Source: Alteromonas gilva (GTDB taxonomy: Bacteria; Pseudomonadota; Gammaproteobacteria; Enterobacterales; Alteromonadaceae). From it: a stretch of 64,000 bases of DNA. The stretch covers positions 2,418,001 through 2,482,000 of the forward strand of contig NZ_JAQQXP010000001.1 of NCBI RefSeq assembly GCF_028595265.1, in the 5' to 3' direction. Shown here one piece after another: positions 17,136-26,454 of the stretch (its first letter is position 1; each line of letters opens with the position of its first letter). The translations under genes were made by a program, and so were the position numbers. The notes beneath the pieces are model-generated. The model worked only from the letters and a program-made list of their open reading frames with translations. It was not told the origin of the DNA and made no database searches.

Positions 17136-18062
17136 CTACCCCTGATACCAGCGCGTTATTGCACTCAGGGTTAACAGCCACTTTGCTCTGGCATCATCAG
17201 CGTCGAGTTGAAAAAAAGTTATCTTATCACCGGGAACGCACTGAGCGAAACGATTCAAATCACAGCGCGCAATCGTACCGACTTTGGGGTAGCCCCCGAG
17301 GGTTTGTCGGTCTGCCATCATGACGATAGGCTGTCCATCTGGTGGGATCTGCATTGCCCCCAGGGCAACCGCCTCAGAATATAACGCCTGCTCCCTGGTG
17401 TTTATGGCCGCACCACTCAAGCGATACCCCATGCGATCCATTTGCGATGTTAACGTATAATCACTGCTTAACAAACGGCGCCATTGCAAGGGGCTTACCC
17501 ACTCGTGCTGATACCCGGGCACCAGTGCCACATGAATATCGCTTTGATATGCGGGTATAAGCCATTGTGGCACATTGCGCAGTTGTATTGATGATGGTGC
17601 CGCGTTGAGCTCCAATTGATCGCCGGATTTAAGGCTGCTGCCATCACCATTGAGACCGCCAAGACGTTCACGACTTACTGTACTGGCACTGCCCATTACC
17701 TTAGGCGCCTTAATCCCCCCACTAACCGCCAGATAATGCTTGGTGCCTAAACGCGCGGGCTCAATGGCCACCGTTTGTCCTGCCTTCACAGACAGTGTTT
17801 GCCAGCCAGGCTGCCCGGTACCATCGATACGAATGTCCGCTGCCGGACCGGTAACACTAATAAAGCAGGCCTTCGTAAAGGTACAGGTTAACGGCCCTAA
17901 AAATTCGATGGCCACTCCATCGGACTGACTACACAGCAGGTTAGCGAGTTTAAACGCCAACGGATCAAGTGGGCCGGCCTGACAAAAGCCGTCATGCAAG
18001 TGGCCGTGTCTGCCACTATCTACGATATACGCCGCCAGGCCAATTTGGTCGATGGTCAGCAC
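17136..18062 (-). CDS. pxpC: 5-oxoprolinase subunit PxpC
   Basis: A 308-residue biotin-dependent-carboxyltransferase-like (KipA/AHS2) protein. The family motif appears as GRHGHLHDGFCQAGPLD near the N terminus, followed by EFLGPLTCTF, AVSGGI and the C-terminal MADRQTLGGYPKVGTIARCDL. With PxpA and PxpB it forms the ATP-dependent enzyme that opens 5-oxoproline to glutamate. It is three bases downstream of pxpB. There is no biotin domain; the resemblance to carboxyltransferases is structural. Confidence 0.93.
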   Translation of the reverse strand: MLTIDQIGLAAYIVDSGRHGHLHDGFCQAGPLDPLAFKLANLLCSQSDGVAIEFLGPLTCTFTKACFISVTGPAADIRIDGTGQPGWQTLSVKAGQTVAIEPARLGTKHYLAVSGGIKAPKVMGSASTVSRERLGGLNGDGSSLKSGDQLELNAAPSSIQLRNVPQWLIPAYQSDIHVALVPGYQHEWVSPLQWRRLLSSDYTLTSQMDRMGYRLSGAAINTREQALYSEAVALGAMQIPPDGQPIVMMADRQTLGGYPKVGTIARCDLNRFAQCVPGDKITFFQLDADDARAKWLLTLSAITRWYQG

Positions 18063-18065
18063 CGT

Positions 18066-18794
18066 TTACCCCTCCCTGTCATCTGTGGTTAGCCAGTCAC
18101 GGTACTGCTGTTGGTTAATTGCGTAAAACTCTACCGTATCGCCTGTCTGTAAGCGTATAGGCTGGCTATCTCCGGGCACGTAAAGTGGCACCGGGCACAA
18201 CCCAAGCAAATGCCAGCCACCCGGTGACACGCCGGGGTAGACTGCCGTCTGCCGATCAGCAATGGCAACGGCTCCCTGAGGCACCGCTTTACGGGGATTC
18301 GCCAGCCTTGGCATTGCCAAACGCTCGTCGAGTTCGCCTAAATAGGCAAACCCCGGGGCGAATCCCACTGCGTAAACGCGGTAGGCAACTTGTTGATGAA
18401 GCGTAATAATTTGCGCTTCATCCAACCCCGTTGAAGCACTCACCAGCGCTAAATCATTGGCTACGGGTGCGCCATACCACACCGGCAGACGATGGGTTTG
18501 ACCCGCGCCAGTATGCTCAGACTCACTCACGGAAAGGGGTAAATCGCGCACGTACTGATAAACGCCATGATAATCAATCCGGCTAATATCAAATACCACC
18601 ATCAGGCTATCGTAGGCCGGAACAGCCTCACACAACCAGTCAGGGGTTGTCTGCTGTGACGGATGCGTTAACAGCGCCTGACGTAAAGTGGCAATGACCT
18701 GATTTGCGGTATCCAGCGAATCGCCTGAGGCATAAAAAATCAACCCATCCTCGCCGGCTATCTTTACTGCTCGTATCCCGTTAAATGCTTTCAT
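18066..18794 (-). CDS. pxpB: 5-oxoprolinase subunit PxpB
   Basis: A 242-residue KipI/AHS1 family protein. The second half carries the hallmark PGFAYLGELDERLAMPRL and VPQGAVAIADRQTAVYPGVSPGGWHLLG runs. It pairs with PxpC, and together with PxpA they hydrolyse 5-oxoproline. Its ATG overlaps the pxpA stop by one base (TGATG), which indicates coupled translation. KipI was named as a kinase inhibitor in Bacillus, but with all three genes present the metabolic role is the better call. Confidence 0.93.
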   Translation of the reverse strand: MKAFNGIRAVKIAGEDGLIFYASGDSLDTANQVIATLRQALLTHPSQQTTPDWLCEAVPAYDSLMVVFDISRIDYHGVYQYVRDLPLSVSESEHTGAGQTHRLPVWYGAPVANDLALVSASTGLDEAQIITLHQQVAYRVYAVGFAPGFAYLGELDERLAMPRLANPRKAVPQGAVAIADRQTAVYPGVSPGGWHLLGLCPVPLYVPGDSQPIRLQTGDTVEFYAINQQQYRDWLTTDDREG

Positions 18795-19561
18795 CAGGCG
18801 TTGGTACCCGGTCTTATATGGGATAACTTACGTTTGGTTAGCGCTACCCGCAGCGCTTCTGCCATTGCGACTGCACCGGGTGAATCACCGTGCACACACA
18901 GGGTATCCACGGGCATAGCCAGTACCGAGTTATCGTTAGCAATAATAACCCCTTCGTCCATTAACCGCGTTGCCTGAGCAAAGGCTTCCTCTTCGTTTAA
19001 CACCGCGCCTGCTTGTTTACGCGACAGCAGATAGCCCTGTGCGGTGTAGCGCCGATCGGCAAAAGCTTCAAACAACAAAACAACGCCAAATTCAGCGGCT
19101 TCCAGGGTCAGTTGTTCATGATCCGGGTGCGCCTGAATCATGAGCGGAATATCAGGCACTGGTCCTTGTGTCATCGCTTTTAACACCGAGCGTCGCAATT
19201 CAGTATTTTGCATCATGTCGTTATACAGCGCGCCATGAGGTTTGACGTATTCAACACGCCCTCCCTGAGCTCGCGCCATACCATCCAGCGCAGCTATCTG
19301 GTAATGCAGGCAAGCAATAAGTTCATCCTCCGCCATCGCCAGGCTGCGGCGACCAAAGCCCTGCAGATCCGGATAACTGGGATGGGCGCCAATGGTCACA
19401 TTATGCTCCAACGCCAGGCGAATGGCCTTTTGTAGCGTCAGTGGATCGCCGCCATGAAAACCGCAGGCGATATTTGCCATGTCGATGTGCACCATAATCT
19501 GACCATCAACAGGCATTGTCCATGCACCATAACTTTCACCTAAATCACAATTTAACATCAT
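18794..19561 (-). CDS. pxpA: 5-oxoprolinase subunit PxpA (LamB/YcsF family)
   Basis: A 255-residue LamB/YcsF protein. LNCDLGESYGAW at the start, IACGFHGGDP (about residues 32-41), IGAHPSYPDLQGFGRR and VKPHGALYND are all typical of the family and supply the conserved Asp and His of the active site. VDTLCVHGDSPGAV closes the barrel. It is the first gene of the pxpABC-transaminase run and lies back to back with cvfB, separated by 66 bases. Confidence 0.94.
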   Translation of the reverse strand: MMLNCDLGESYGAWTMPVDGQIMVHIDMANIACGFHGGDPLTLQKAIRLALEHNVTIGAHPSYPDLQGFGRRSLAMAEDELIACLHYQIAALDGMARAQGGRVEYVKPHGALYNDMMQNTELRRSVLKAMTQGPVPDIPLMIQAHPDHEQLTLEAAEFGVVLLFEAFADRRYTAQGYLLSRKQAGAVLNEEEAFAQATRLMDEGVIIANDNSVLAMPVDTLCVHGDSPGAVAMAEALRVALTKRKLSHIRPGTNA

Positions 19562-19627
19562 AAGCAGTTAGTTCTTGTTGGCATATCAGTTATCATGTTA
19601 CCTGTTCTATAATAAAAGTCAGTCCCC

Positions 19628-20461
19628 ATGCTAAAAATTGGTCAGATTAATCCACTTGTGGTGGTCGGTGAATTTCCTTTTGGTTATCAGCTGTTACATC
19701 CTGAAGACGAACGCCCGGTAGTCCTTGCCGAGGCCGTTGAGTCTCCCCTCGCTGTCGACTCGCAAATAGAGGCGATGGTCTATACCGGCGAAAACGGTCA
19801 ACTTACGGCCAGCCTGGCGGCGCCGAAAATTACCACCGGCCAGGTCAAAGTACTCAAAGCGGTAGGTGTTACCGACTTTGCGGCCTTTTTCGATTGGGGT
19901 CTCCCCCGCGATCTGATGGTGCCGCGACAAAATCAGGCCAGCCCGGTTAGCCAGGGCATGGTTTATCCTGTTTATTTATATTTTGATGAGGCAACGCAGC
20001 GCTTACTTGGCAGTACCAAGCTACATCATCATTTAAGTGAAAGTGGCGTTTATTACAGCCCCGGCCAGGAAGTTGAGCTGATTGTATGCGGTCAAACCGA
20101 TCTTGGATATAAAGTGGTGATTAACCAAACCCATCTGGGCCTGGTCTTTGCCAGCGATGCGTTTAAAAAGCTTAAGGTTGGCGATGAAACCACCGGGTTT
20201 ATTAAGCAGGTCCGCGAAGACGGCAAGATTGATGTTGTGCTGCAACAGGTAAATGCCACCGCGCGTGACTCACTGCAACAGGCTATACTGGACGATCTTG
20301 AGGCTCATGATGGGTTTAGCACGCTTACCGACAAAAGCCCACCGGAAGAAATTTACGCTCGTTTTAACGTCAGTAAGGCTGCGTATAAACGGGCCCTTGG
20401 CGCGCTGTATAAACAACATAAAATTCAGCTCGATAAACAAAAAGTGACATTATTAAAATAA
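19628..20461 (+). CDS. cvfB: S1-domain RNA-binding protein, CvfB/YitL family
   Basis: A 277-residue protein with the CvfB layout: tandem S1-like OB folds (about residues 1-60, 62-130 and 140-205, with GVTDFAAFFDWGLPRDLMVP in the second and GLVFASDAFKKLKVGDETTGFIKQVREDGKIDV in the third) and a C-terminal winged helix containing PPEEIYARFNVSKAAYKRALGALYK. CvfB binds RNA and affects virulence factor production in Staphylococcus; its role in gammaproteobacteria is unclear. It is followed after ten bases by an OsmC gene, so they are likely co-transcribed. Confidence 0.9.
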   Translation: MLKIGQINPLVVVGEFPFGYQLLHPEDERPVVLAEAVESPLAVDSQIEAMVYTGENGQLTASLAAPKITTGQVKVLKAVGVTDFAAFFDWGLPRDLMVPRQNQASPVSQGMVYPVYLYFDEATQRLLGSTKLHHHLSESGVYYSPGQEVELIVCGQTDLGYKVVINQTHLGLVFASDAFKKLKVGDETTGFIKQVREDGKIDVVLQQVNATARDSLQQAILDDLEAHDGFSTLTDKSPPEEIYARFNVSKAAYKRALGALYKQHKIQLDKQKVTLLK

Positions 20462-20471
20462 GAGGCAGCGA

Positions 20472-20867
20472 ATGAAAGCAACCGTTAACTGGCAACAAGC
20501 GCTTACTTTTAGTGGTAAAACCGACAGCGGCTTTGAACAAACCCTTGACGGTAATGGTGAAGCCCTGTCGCCAATGGAAACCGTATTACTCGCAGTAGGT
20601 GCCTGCTCGAGCATCGATGTTGTCGATATTTTAAAAAAACGCCGGCTCAGCATAACAGATTGCGTGTGTGAACTGGAGGCAACGCGGGCCGATGAGCCGC
20701 CGCGGGTATTTACCAGTATTCATGCCCATTACCGGGTAAGCGGTGACAACCTGAGCGACAAAGATGTTGCCAGGGCCGTGTCGTTATCGGCTGAAAAGTA
20801 TTGTTCTGTCATGCTGATGCTTAAAGGCAATGTGGATATTAGCACCAGCTACAGTATTAACAGTTAA
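20472..20867 (+). CDS. OsmC family protein
   Basis: A 131-residue OsmC/Ohr-superfamily protein. SPMETVLLAVGACSSIDVVDILKKRR holds the first conserved Cys (about residue 46), and VSLSAEKYCSVMLMLKG holds the second (about 117), the pair used for thiol-based peroxide reduction. The spacing is that of the YhfA-like OsmC subgroup rather than classical Ohr. It has an AGAGGC ribosome site and follows cvfB closely. Confidence 0.88.
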   Translation: MKATVNWQQALTFSGKTDSGFEQTLDGNGEALSPMETVLLAVGACSSIDVVDILKKRRLSITDCVCELEATRADEPPRVFTSIHAHYRVSGDNLSDKDVARAVSLSAEKYCSVMLMLKGNVDISTSYSINS

Positions 20868-21066
20868 TGACGTTCTGAAACCAAAACAAAGACAACATAA
20901 GTGTCAAAGACCAAGCGATTAACGATTTATAAGTGACTTAATCCGGGTGCCCACCACTAAAAACAGGCTCACGCTGACGATGTGACAGAGAATAAATGTA
21001 TTCAACTCTTTCATTGTCAGCGTAACCGATAACTAAAACATAAAATATTGTTCGCAATTCACAATA

Positions 21067-21666
21067 CTAAAAAGCAAAGGTTATACCGAGATTAATACTT
21101 CTCCAGTCATTTGAGCTACCAGAACCAAATTTCAGCTCGGGTAAAACCTGATAATCAACAAACAAACCAACAGCCTCTGTTGCCTGGTAATTTAAACCAA
21201 CTCCATAGGTGAAACCACTGTCAGAGAATTTTAGTACATAAGGGTAAGTCTGGGTCGTATTGCCATCAAGATCTGTGAGAGAACTACTCGTCGTGATTTC
21301 ATAATCGCTTTTAGTTATTCCGGCTAAAGAATATAAGTGAAAACCATTATAAACAGGATAAGAAGCTCGGATAAGCAACGAAATCTGCGTATCAATATCT
21401 TCTTTGTACTTTGCCTCAGGAGATCCAACGACATAAAATGGGTGCGAATATCCTGACGTACCGGTATTGTACCGGGTTTCGATAGAGACGTATTCGTTGA
21501 ACTGATAACCACCAATGACACCGACGGACTCTAATTCTCTGTCAGGTTGCGAAGTTACTTCTTGTGCACTGTATTGGGCGCCAAAATACCAATTATTTTC
21601 ACATCTGGCCGACATAGAAAAAACGATTGTTGCAGCTGTGAGTGCGATGATTAGCGTTCTTTTCAT
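21067..21666 (-). CDS. outer-membrane beta-barrel protein
   Basis: A 199-residue protein with a signal peptide (MKRTLIIALTAATIVFSMSA, cleavage near residues 20-23) and an OmpA/OmpW-like small barrel. Alternating aromatic strands are visible, for example NWYFGAQYSAQ, GVIGGYQFNEYVSIETRYN, FTYGVGLNYQATEAVGLFVDYQ, and it ends INLGITFAF with the C-terminal Phe used for BAM-mediated assembly. AGGGAC seven bases before the ATG at 21666 favours this start over 21690. It stands alone; its function is unknown. Confidence 0.85.
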   Translation of the reverse strand: MKRTLIIALTAATIVFSMSARCENNWYFGAQYSAQEVTSQPDRELESVGVIGGYQFNEYVSIETRYNTGTSGYSHPFYVVGSPEAKYKEDIDTQISLLIRASYPVYNGFHLYSLAGITKSDYEITTSSSLTDLDGNTTQTYPYVLKFSDSGFTYGVGLNYQATEAVGLFVDYQVLPELKFGSGSSNDWRSINLGITFAF

Positions 21667-22067
21667 TAAAGTCCCTTTTATATTTAACAAGTATTCTATT
21701 TGAAATGCCAGAATATATCATGGCGATGAATATACCCTGAATAGGGTTGAATTCGGGCTAACTTATGGCGGCAAGATTGCTGCCAGGAGTTGGGATCACC
21801 GAACAAGCGCGACAATAAGTTTATTGTCAACCTGTTCGATTTTATCTGTTAGGCATACCCGAGGCCACGAAAAATTGCCAAATAAACCAGATATTAGCGA
21901 AAACCTTCACTTAATTACCAACCAAACCACAGTCAATCGATACAATTGCTTACAATACGACACATCTACTCGCTAATTTATTGTTTTTACTGCGATTATA
22001 CTTTTGTTTTAAAACTGGCACAGCGAATGCTGTCTGGCGTATATAACAAATATACTTTGCAGGTAAC
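21667..22067. other. intergenic region between divergent barrel and RND genes
   Basis: About 400 bases with no coding potential that I can support. It must contain the promoters of the outer-membrane barrel gene (minus) and the three-gene RND operon (plus). I could not pick a convincing -35/-10 pair or operator. Confidence 0.4.
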
Positions 22068-23153
22068 ATGATGGAACACACAACACACCGCAACCTTGGT
22101 ACTTTATTAATCGCCGGCTTATTATTTAGCAGCATCACGTTAAGCGGCTGTATGAATGCCGAAGCCACCGACGACGGCAACGCCAAAGCTAAAGAAGACG
22201 TAATTATCAGTATCCCGGTTGAAGCCGTAGCGCTCACCAATGGGGAAATATCCTCCAGTTACCACACCACCGCTATCTTAGAAGCAAAAGAAGAAGCTTT
22301 CGTGGTTGCCAGAGCATCAGGCATTGTCGAGCAAATTTTTGTAGAAGAAGGCGATTACGTTGAAAAGGGGCAGGTGTTGGCCCAACTCGATAAAAAACGC
22401 TACGAGCTTAACTTAAGTAAAGCCCGTGCTGACTTAACCGGACTGGAAAAAGAGCTCAATAAAATCAACAAGGTACATTCTCGTCAATTAGTCAGTGATG
22501 ATACCTTTGACAAGCTCACCGCTCAGTATGAAGGTGCTAAAGCCGTCCTGGCACTTGCCGAACTGGATTTGAAGGAAACCACCATTACCGCCCCTATCAG
22601 TGGCTATATTGCCGAGCGTAACGCCAAAGTGGGTAACCTGACAGAGTCGTTCCAACGCGAGCGCATGTTCCATATTGTTCAGCAACGTGAATTACAAGGC
22701 ATTGTCTACCTGCCAGAAAGCGAGATGGCGGCGATTAAAGCCAACCAAAAAGCCAGCTTAAAAGTAGCCGCCCTGGGGAATGCGACTGTAAACGGTTATA
22801 TTGAGCGTATCAGCCCCGTGGTGGATGCCACCACCGGCACATTCAAAGTGACCTTAACGGTGCCCAACGACGCCGGTAATTTAAAAGCGGGTATGTTTTC
22901 TGAGGTATCCATTGACTATGCCACACATAGCAACGCCACTTTAGTGCCGCGAAAAGCCCTACTCACCATTGACGATCGCACCAGCGTTTTTGTGGTAAAG
23001 GATGGCATCGCTAACAAACTGGATGTAACCACCGGCTTTGAAAACAGTGACTTTGTGGAAATTACTGACGGTTTAAGCGGTAATGAAACCGTGGTTACCG
23101 TGGGTCATCACAATCTTAAAGATGCTTCGCCAGTTGATATTGTAAATAGCTGA
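22068..23153 (+). CDS. RND efflux adaptor lipoprotein
   Basis: A 361-residue membrane fusion protein whose signal peptide ends in the lipobox LSGC (about residues 25-28), so it is probably anchored by lipid. The lipoyl halves are VVARASGIVEQIFVEEGDYVEKGQVLAQLD (about 84-113) and TITAPISGYIAERNAKVGNL, separated by a short alpha-hairpin, and the rest is beta-barrel and membrane-proximal domain. The AGG just before the paired ATG codons supports the start. It is the first gene of a three-gene operon and would serve both permeases downstream. Confidence 0.92.
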   Translation: MMEHTTHRNLGTLLIAGLLFSSITLSGCMNAEATDDGNAKAKEDVIISIPVEAVALTNGEISSSYHTTAILEAKEEAFVVARASGIVEQIFVEEGDYVEKGQVLAQLDKKRYELNLSKARADLTGLEKELNKINKVHSRQLVSDDTFDKLTAQYEGAKAVLALAELDLKETTITAPISGYIAERNAKVGNLTESFQRERMFHIVQQRELQGIVYLPESEMAAIKANQKASLKVAALGNATVNGYIERISPVVDATTGTFKVTLTVPNDAGNLKAGMFSEVSIDYATHSNATLVPRKALLTIDDRTSVFVVKDGIANKLDVTTGFENSDFVEITDGLSGNETVVTVGHHNLKDASPVDIVNS

Positions 23154-23172
23154 TTGAAGCCAGGAGATTGTT

Positions 23173-26100
23173 ATGCAACTTGTTGATATTGCTGTAAAAC
23201 GACCGGTAGCCATTGGCATGTTTACGCTTGCCGTACTGCTCTTTGGCATGGTCTCTTTAGGCCGTCTCTCGGTTAACCTGTTACCCGAACTGGCGTACCC
23301 TACCCTGACGATTCGTACCGATTACAACGGCGCTGCGCCGGCTGAGGTCGAACAGTTGGTGTCTAAACCCATCGAAGAAACCATCGGCACGGTAAAAGGC
23401 GTGCGCAGCGTAAAATCCGTGTCCAGACCCGGCCAGTCAGACATTGTGCTGGAATTTGCCTGGGGCACCGAGATGGACTTTGCCAGTCTCGAAGTGCGCG
23501 AAAAACTTGATATTTTACAGCTGCCCCTGGACGTTGATAAACCGCGTTTACTGCGGTTTAACCCCAGCCTTGATCCCATTTTACGTTATGGCCTGAGCTT
23601 TAGCAGCCCTGACGCCTCCGCTGCCGCAATGAAACGATTACGTGTTTATGCTGAGGAACAAGTTAAACGCCAGCTTGAGTCGATTGAAGGTGTCGCCTCG
23701 GTAAAAATTGGCGGAGCACTGGAAAACGAGATCCAGGTACTGGTAGACCAACGCCGGGTGAGTCAGTTAAACATTAACGTTAATGACATCATTCGCCGTC
23801 TCAAGGAAGAAAACCTCAATGCTGCAGGAGGCCGGATTGACAATGGTAATCAGGCATTTTTAGTAAGAACCCTGAATCAGTTCAACGCAATAAATGAAAT
23901 AGGCGACCTGTATATTGCCAACCGCGAGGGTAAATCTATACGCCTGCGTGATGTGGCAACCATCGAAAACGCCTATAAAGAACGTGACGCGATTAGCCGG
24001 TTTAATGGTCAGGAAGGCGCCGAAATTGCTATCTACAAAGAAGGGGATGCAAATTCTGTCGACGTGGCGCGCCTGGTAACGCAAGCCCTGACCCGCATAA
24101 CTCAGGAACTACCCGCCGACTATCAACTAAACAAGGTCTACGATCAGAGCGAATTTATAAAACAGGCCATTGATGACGTGAAGTCCTCCGCTGTTATTGG
24201 TGGCATTCTGGCGATGCTGATTTTGTATCTGTTTTTACGTGATTTTTGGCCCACGCTGATCATTTCGATTTCGATTCCGCTGTCCGTTATCGCCACGTTT
24301 AACCTCATGTACGGTAACGACATCAGTCTCAATATTATGAGTTTGGGTGGTATCGCCCTGGCGGTGGGGTTGCTGGTAGATAACAGCATTGTGGTATTAG
24401 AAAATATCGACAAACACAAACAGCGCAGTAAAGGTTTGATTGACACCGCGCAGGCTGCTGCCAATGGCACCAAAGAAGTCTCCAGTGCCATTTTGGCCTC
24501 GACACTCACCACTCTTGCGGTATTCGTGCCACTCATTTTTGTTGAGGGCATCGCCGGACAACTGTTCAGCGATCAGGCGATGACCGTATCCTTTGCCCTG
24601 GTGGCGTCACTGATTGTTGCCTTAACGGTGATCCCGGCACTCGCTGCCAAAGCAACGCGCAAAGACACATTTACAGAGAACAGCGATTTTGAGCCCGCCC
24701 CTGCAGCGCCCAGAGAAGGCTGGCGCAAAGGTATGTATTATCTCACCCTGCCATTACGACTGCTGGTAAAACTGGTGTTTGGCATCGTTCCCATGCTGCT
24801 TACCACTGCTGTTATTACCTTATGGCGCGGGGTTGGTAAAGTACTGGCGATAATCTTACTGCCTCTGACCACACTTTTTAACCTTGGTTTTAGCGCCCTT
24901 GAAAAACTCTACAAGGTAAGCCTCGCGGCCGCATTGAATGCGCGCTGGCTGGTGCTTGGCGGCGCAGTAGCCGCCACCGCTTTTGCTTATTTACTGATCC
25001 CCCGTTTGGGAATGGAGTTAATCCCGCGTATGTCTCAGGGTGAATTCTTTATAGAAGTGACTTTGCCGGCAGGCTCACGGGTTGAACAAACTGATAACTT
25101 GCTAACGCGCCTGGCCGGGTTCACCGACTCTCTGCCCCAGGTGGCCCGCACCTATTCACTGGCTGGCACGGGCAGCCTCATCAGCGCAGCCCCTTCTCAG
25201 GGTGGCGATCACTGGGGCAAGCTTAATGTTGTGCTTAAGGACGACACCAGCGACGCTGATGAACAGCAAGTTAAACAATCACTACGGGAATTTTTAGCCA
25301 GGCAGGCCGGCGTACAGAGCAAATTTGGTTACCCGGAACTCTTTACCTTTGCCGCCCCTATTCAAATTGAGCTACAGGGCTATGACCTAAACCAGTTACA
25401 ACGTTTTAGTGATGAATTAAAAGGCGGCCTGGAAGCGAATGACCGTTTTGCTGATGTCACCAGCAGTCTGCGAATTGGTAACCCGGAATTAAAAATCAAC
25501 TTTAATCATGCCGCGCTGGCACGATTGGATATGGATGCTGCTACTGCCGCTAAACTCGTTGCAGCGCAAATTGGCGGCGAAGTCGCCACCCAATACAGTT
25601 TGCGCGACCGCAAAGTGGACATTCTGGTGCGTACTGAACAAACGCAGCGCGACCAAATCGAAGATATCGGCAGGATCATTGTTAATCCGGGGTCAGATCA
25701 GGCAATCCCTTTACATGCGGTGGCCGATGTATACCTCAGCAATGGTCCCAGTGAAATCACCCGTATCGGCCAGCAACGCGTCGCCCTGATTGAAGCGAAC
25801 CTGCGCTATGGGGATCTGGCCCAGGGCGTTGCCGCAGCGCAACAGATCATCGATAACACGCAACTGCCACTGTCGTTAAAAGCGACCATTGCCGGTCAGA
25901 GTGAAGACATGCAACAAAGTTTCGACTCATTATTGCTGGCGCTGGCACTGGCCATCTTTATGGTTTATCTGGTGATGGCATCACAGTTTGAATCACTTGG
26001 CCACCCTCTGTTGATTCTGTTTGCCATCCCAATGGCAGTCGCTGGCGCGATTTACGGTTTATTAGTGACTAACACCCATGTCAGCGTGGTGGTATTTATT

Positions 26101-26454
26101 GGCCTGATTATGCTCTGCGGCATTGTGGTTAATAACGCCATAGTGCTTATCGACCGCATCAATCAACTGCGTGAGCAAGGACAGGACAAACACAGTGCTA
26201 TCGTCACTGCAGCCCATACCCGTTTGCGCCCTATTATCATGACAACGTTAACCACCATTCTTGGTTTGTTGCCCATGGCCATCGGCTTTGGCGAAGGTGC
26301 TGAAGTGCGCACGCCAATGGCTGTAACGGTAATCTTTGGCCTGCTGTTTTCCACCGTACTGACATTAATATTGTTACCGGTCATCTACTCACTGTTTGAC
26401 CGTAAACAATTCAAAGCCGTAAGCCAGGGCAGCGAGGAGCATGTGTATGGATAA
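23173..26454 (+). CDS. RND efflux permease (first of a pair)
   Basis: A 1093-residue RND transporter. The N-terminal signature is VDIAVKRPVAIGMFTLAVLLFGMVSLGRL, then VNLLPELAYPTLTIRTDYNGAAPAEVE. The relay helix in the first bundle reads GLLVDNSIVVLENI, with Asn where AcrB has its second Asp. An extra hydrophobic stretch (about residues 515-580) makes the protein longer than the usual 1020-1050. It is 19 bases downstream of the adaptor gene. Together with the following permease it may form a heteromeric pump of the MdtBC kind; the substrate is unknown. Confidence 0.92.
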   Translation: MQLVDIAVKRPVAIGMFTLAVLLFGMVSLGRLSVNLLPELAYPTLTIRTDYNGAAPAEVEQLVSKPIEETIGTVKGVRSVKSVSRPGQSDIVLEFAWGTEMDFASLEVREKLDILQLPLDVDKPRLLRFNPSLDPILRYGLSFSSPDASAAAMKRLRVYAEEQVKRQLESIEGVASVKIGGALENEIQVLVDQRRVSQLNINVNDIIRRLKEENLNAAGGRIDNGNQAFLVRTLNQFNAINEIGDLYIANREGKSIRLRDVATIENAYKERDAISRFNGQEGAEIAIYKEGDANSVDVARLVTQALTRITQELPADYQLNKVYDQSEFIKQAIDDVKSSAVIGGILAMLILYLFLRDFWPTLIISISIPLSVIATFNLMYGNDISLNIMSLGGIALAVGLLVDNSIVVLENIDKHKQRSKGLIDTAQAAANGTKEVSSAILASTLTTLAVFVPLIFVEGIAGQLFSDQAMTVSFALVASLIVALTVIPALAAKATRKDTFTENSDFEPAPAAPREGWRKGMYYLTLPLRLLVKLVFGIVPMLLTTAVITLWRGVGKVLAIILLPLTTLFNLGFSALEKLYKVSLAAALNARWLVLGGAVAATAFAYLLIPRLGMELIPRMSQGEFFIEVTLPAGSRVEQTDNLLTRLAGFTDSLPQVARTYSLAGTGSLISAAPSQGGDHWGKLNVVLKDDTSDADEQQVKQSLREFLARQAGVQSKFGYPELFTFAAPIQIELQGYDLNQLQRFSDELKGGLEANDRFADVTSSLRIGNPELKINFNHAALARLDMDAATAAKLVAAQIGGEVATQYSLRDRKVDILVRTEQTQRDQIEDIGRIIVNPGSDQAIPLHAVADVYLSNGPSEITRIGQQRVALIEANLRYGDLAQGVAAAQQIIDNTQLPLSLKATIAGQSEDMQQSFDSLLLALALAIFMVYLVMASQFESLGHPLLILFAIPMAVAGAIYGLLVTNTHVSVVVFIGLIMLCGIVVNNAIVLIDRINQLREQGQDKHSAIVTAAHTRLRPIIMTTLTTILGLLPMAIGFGEGAEVRTPMAVTVIFGLLFSTVLTLILLPVIYSLFDRKQFKAVSQGSEEHVYG

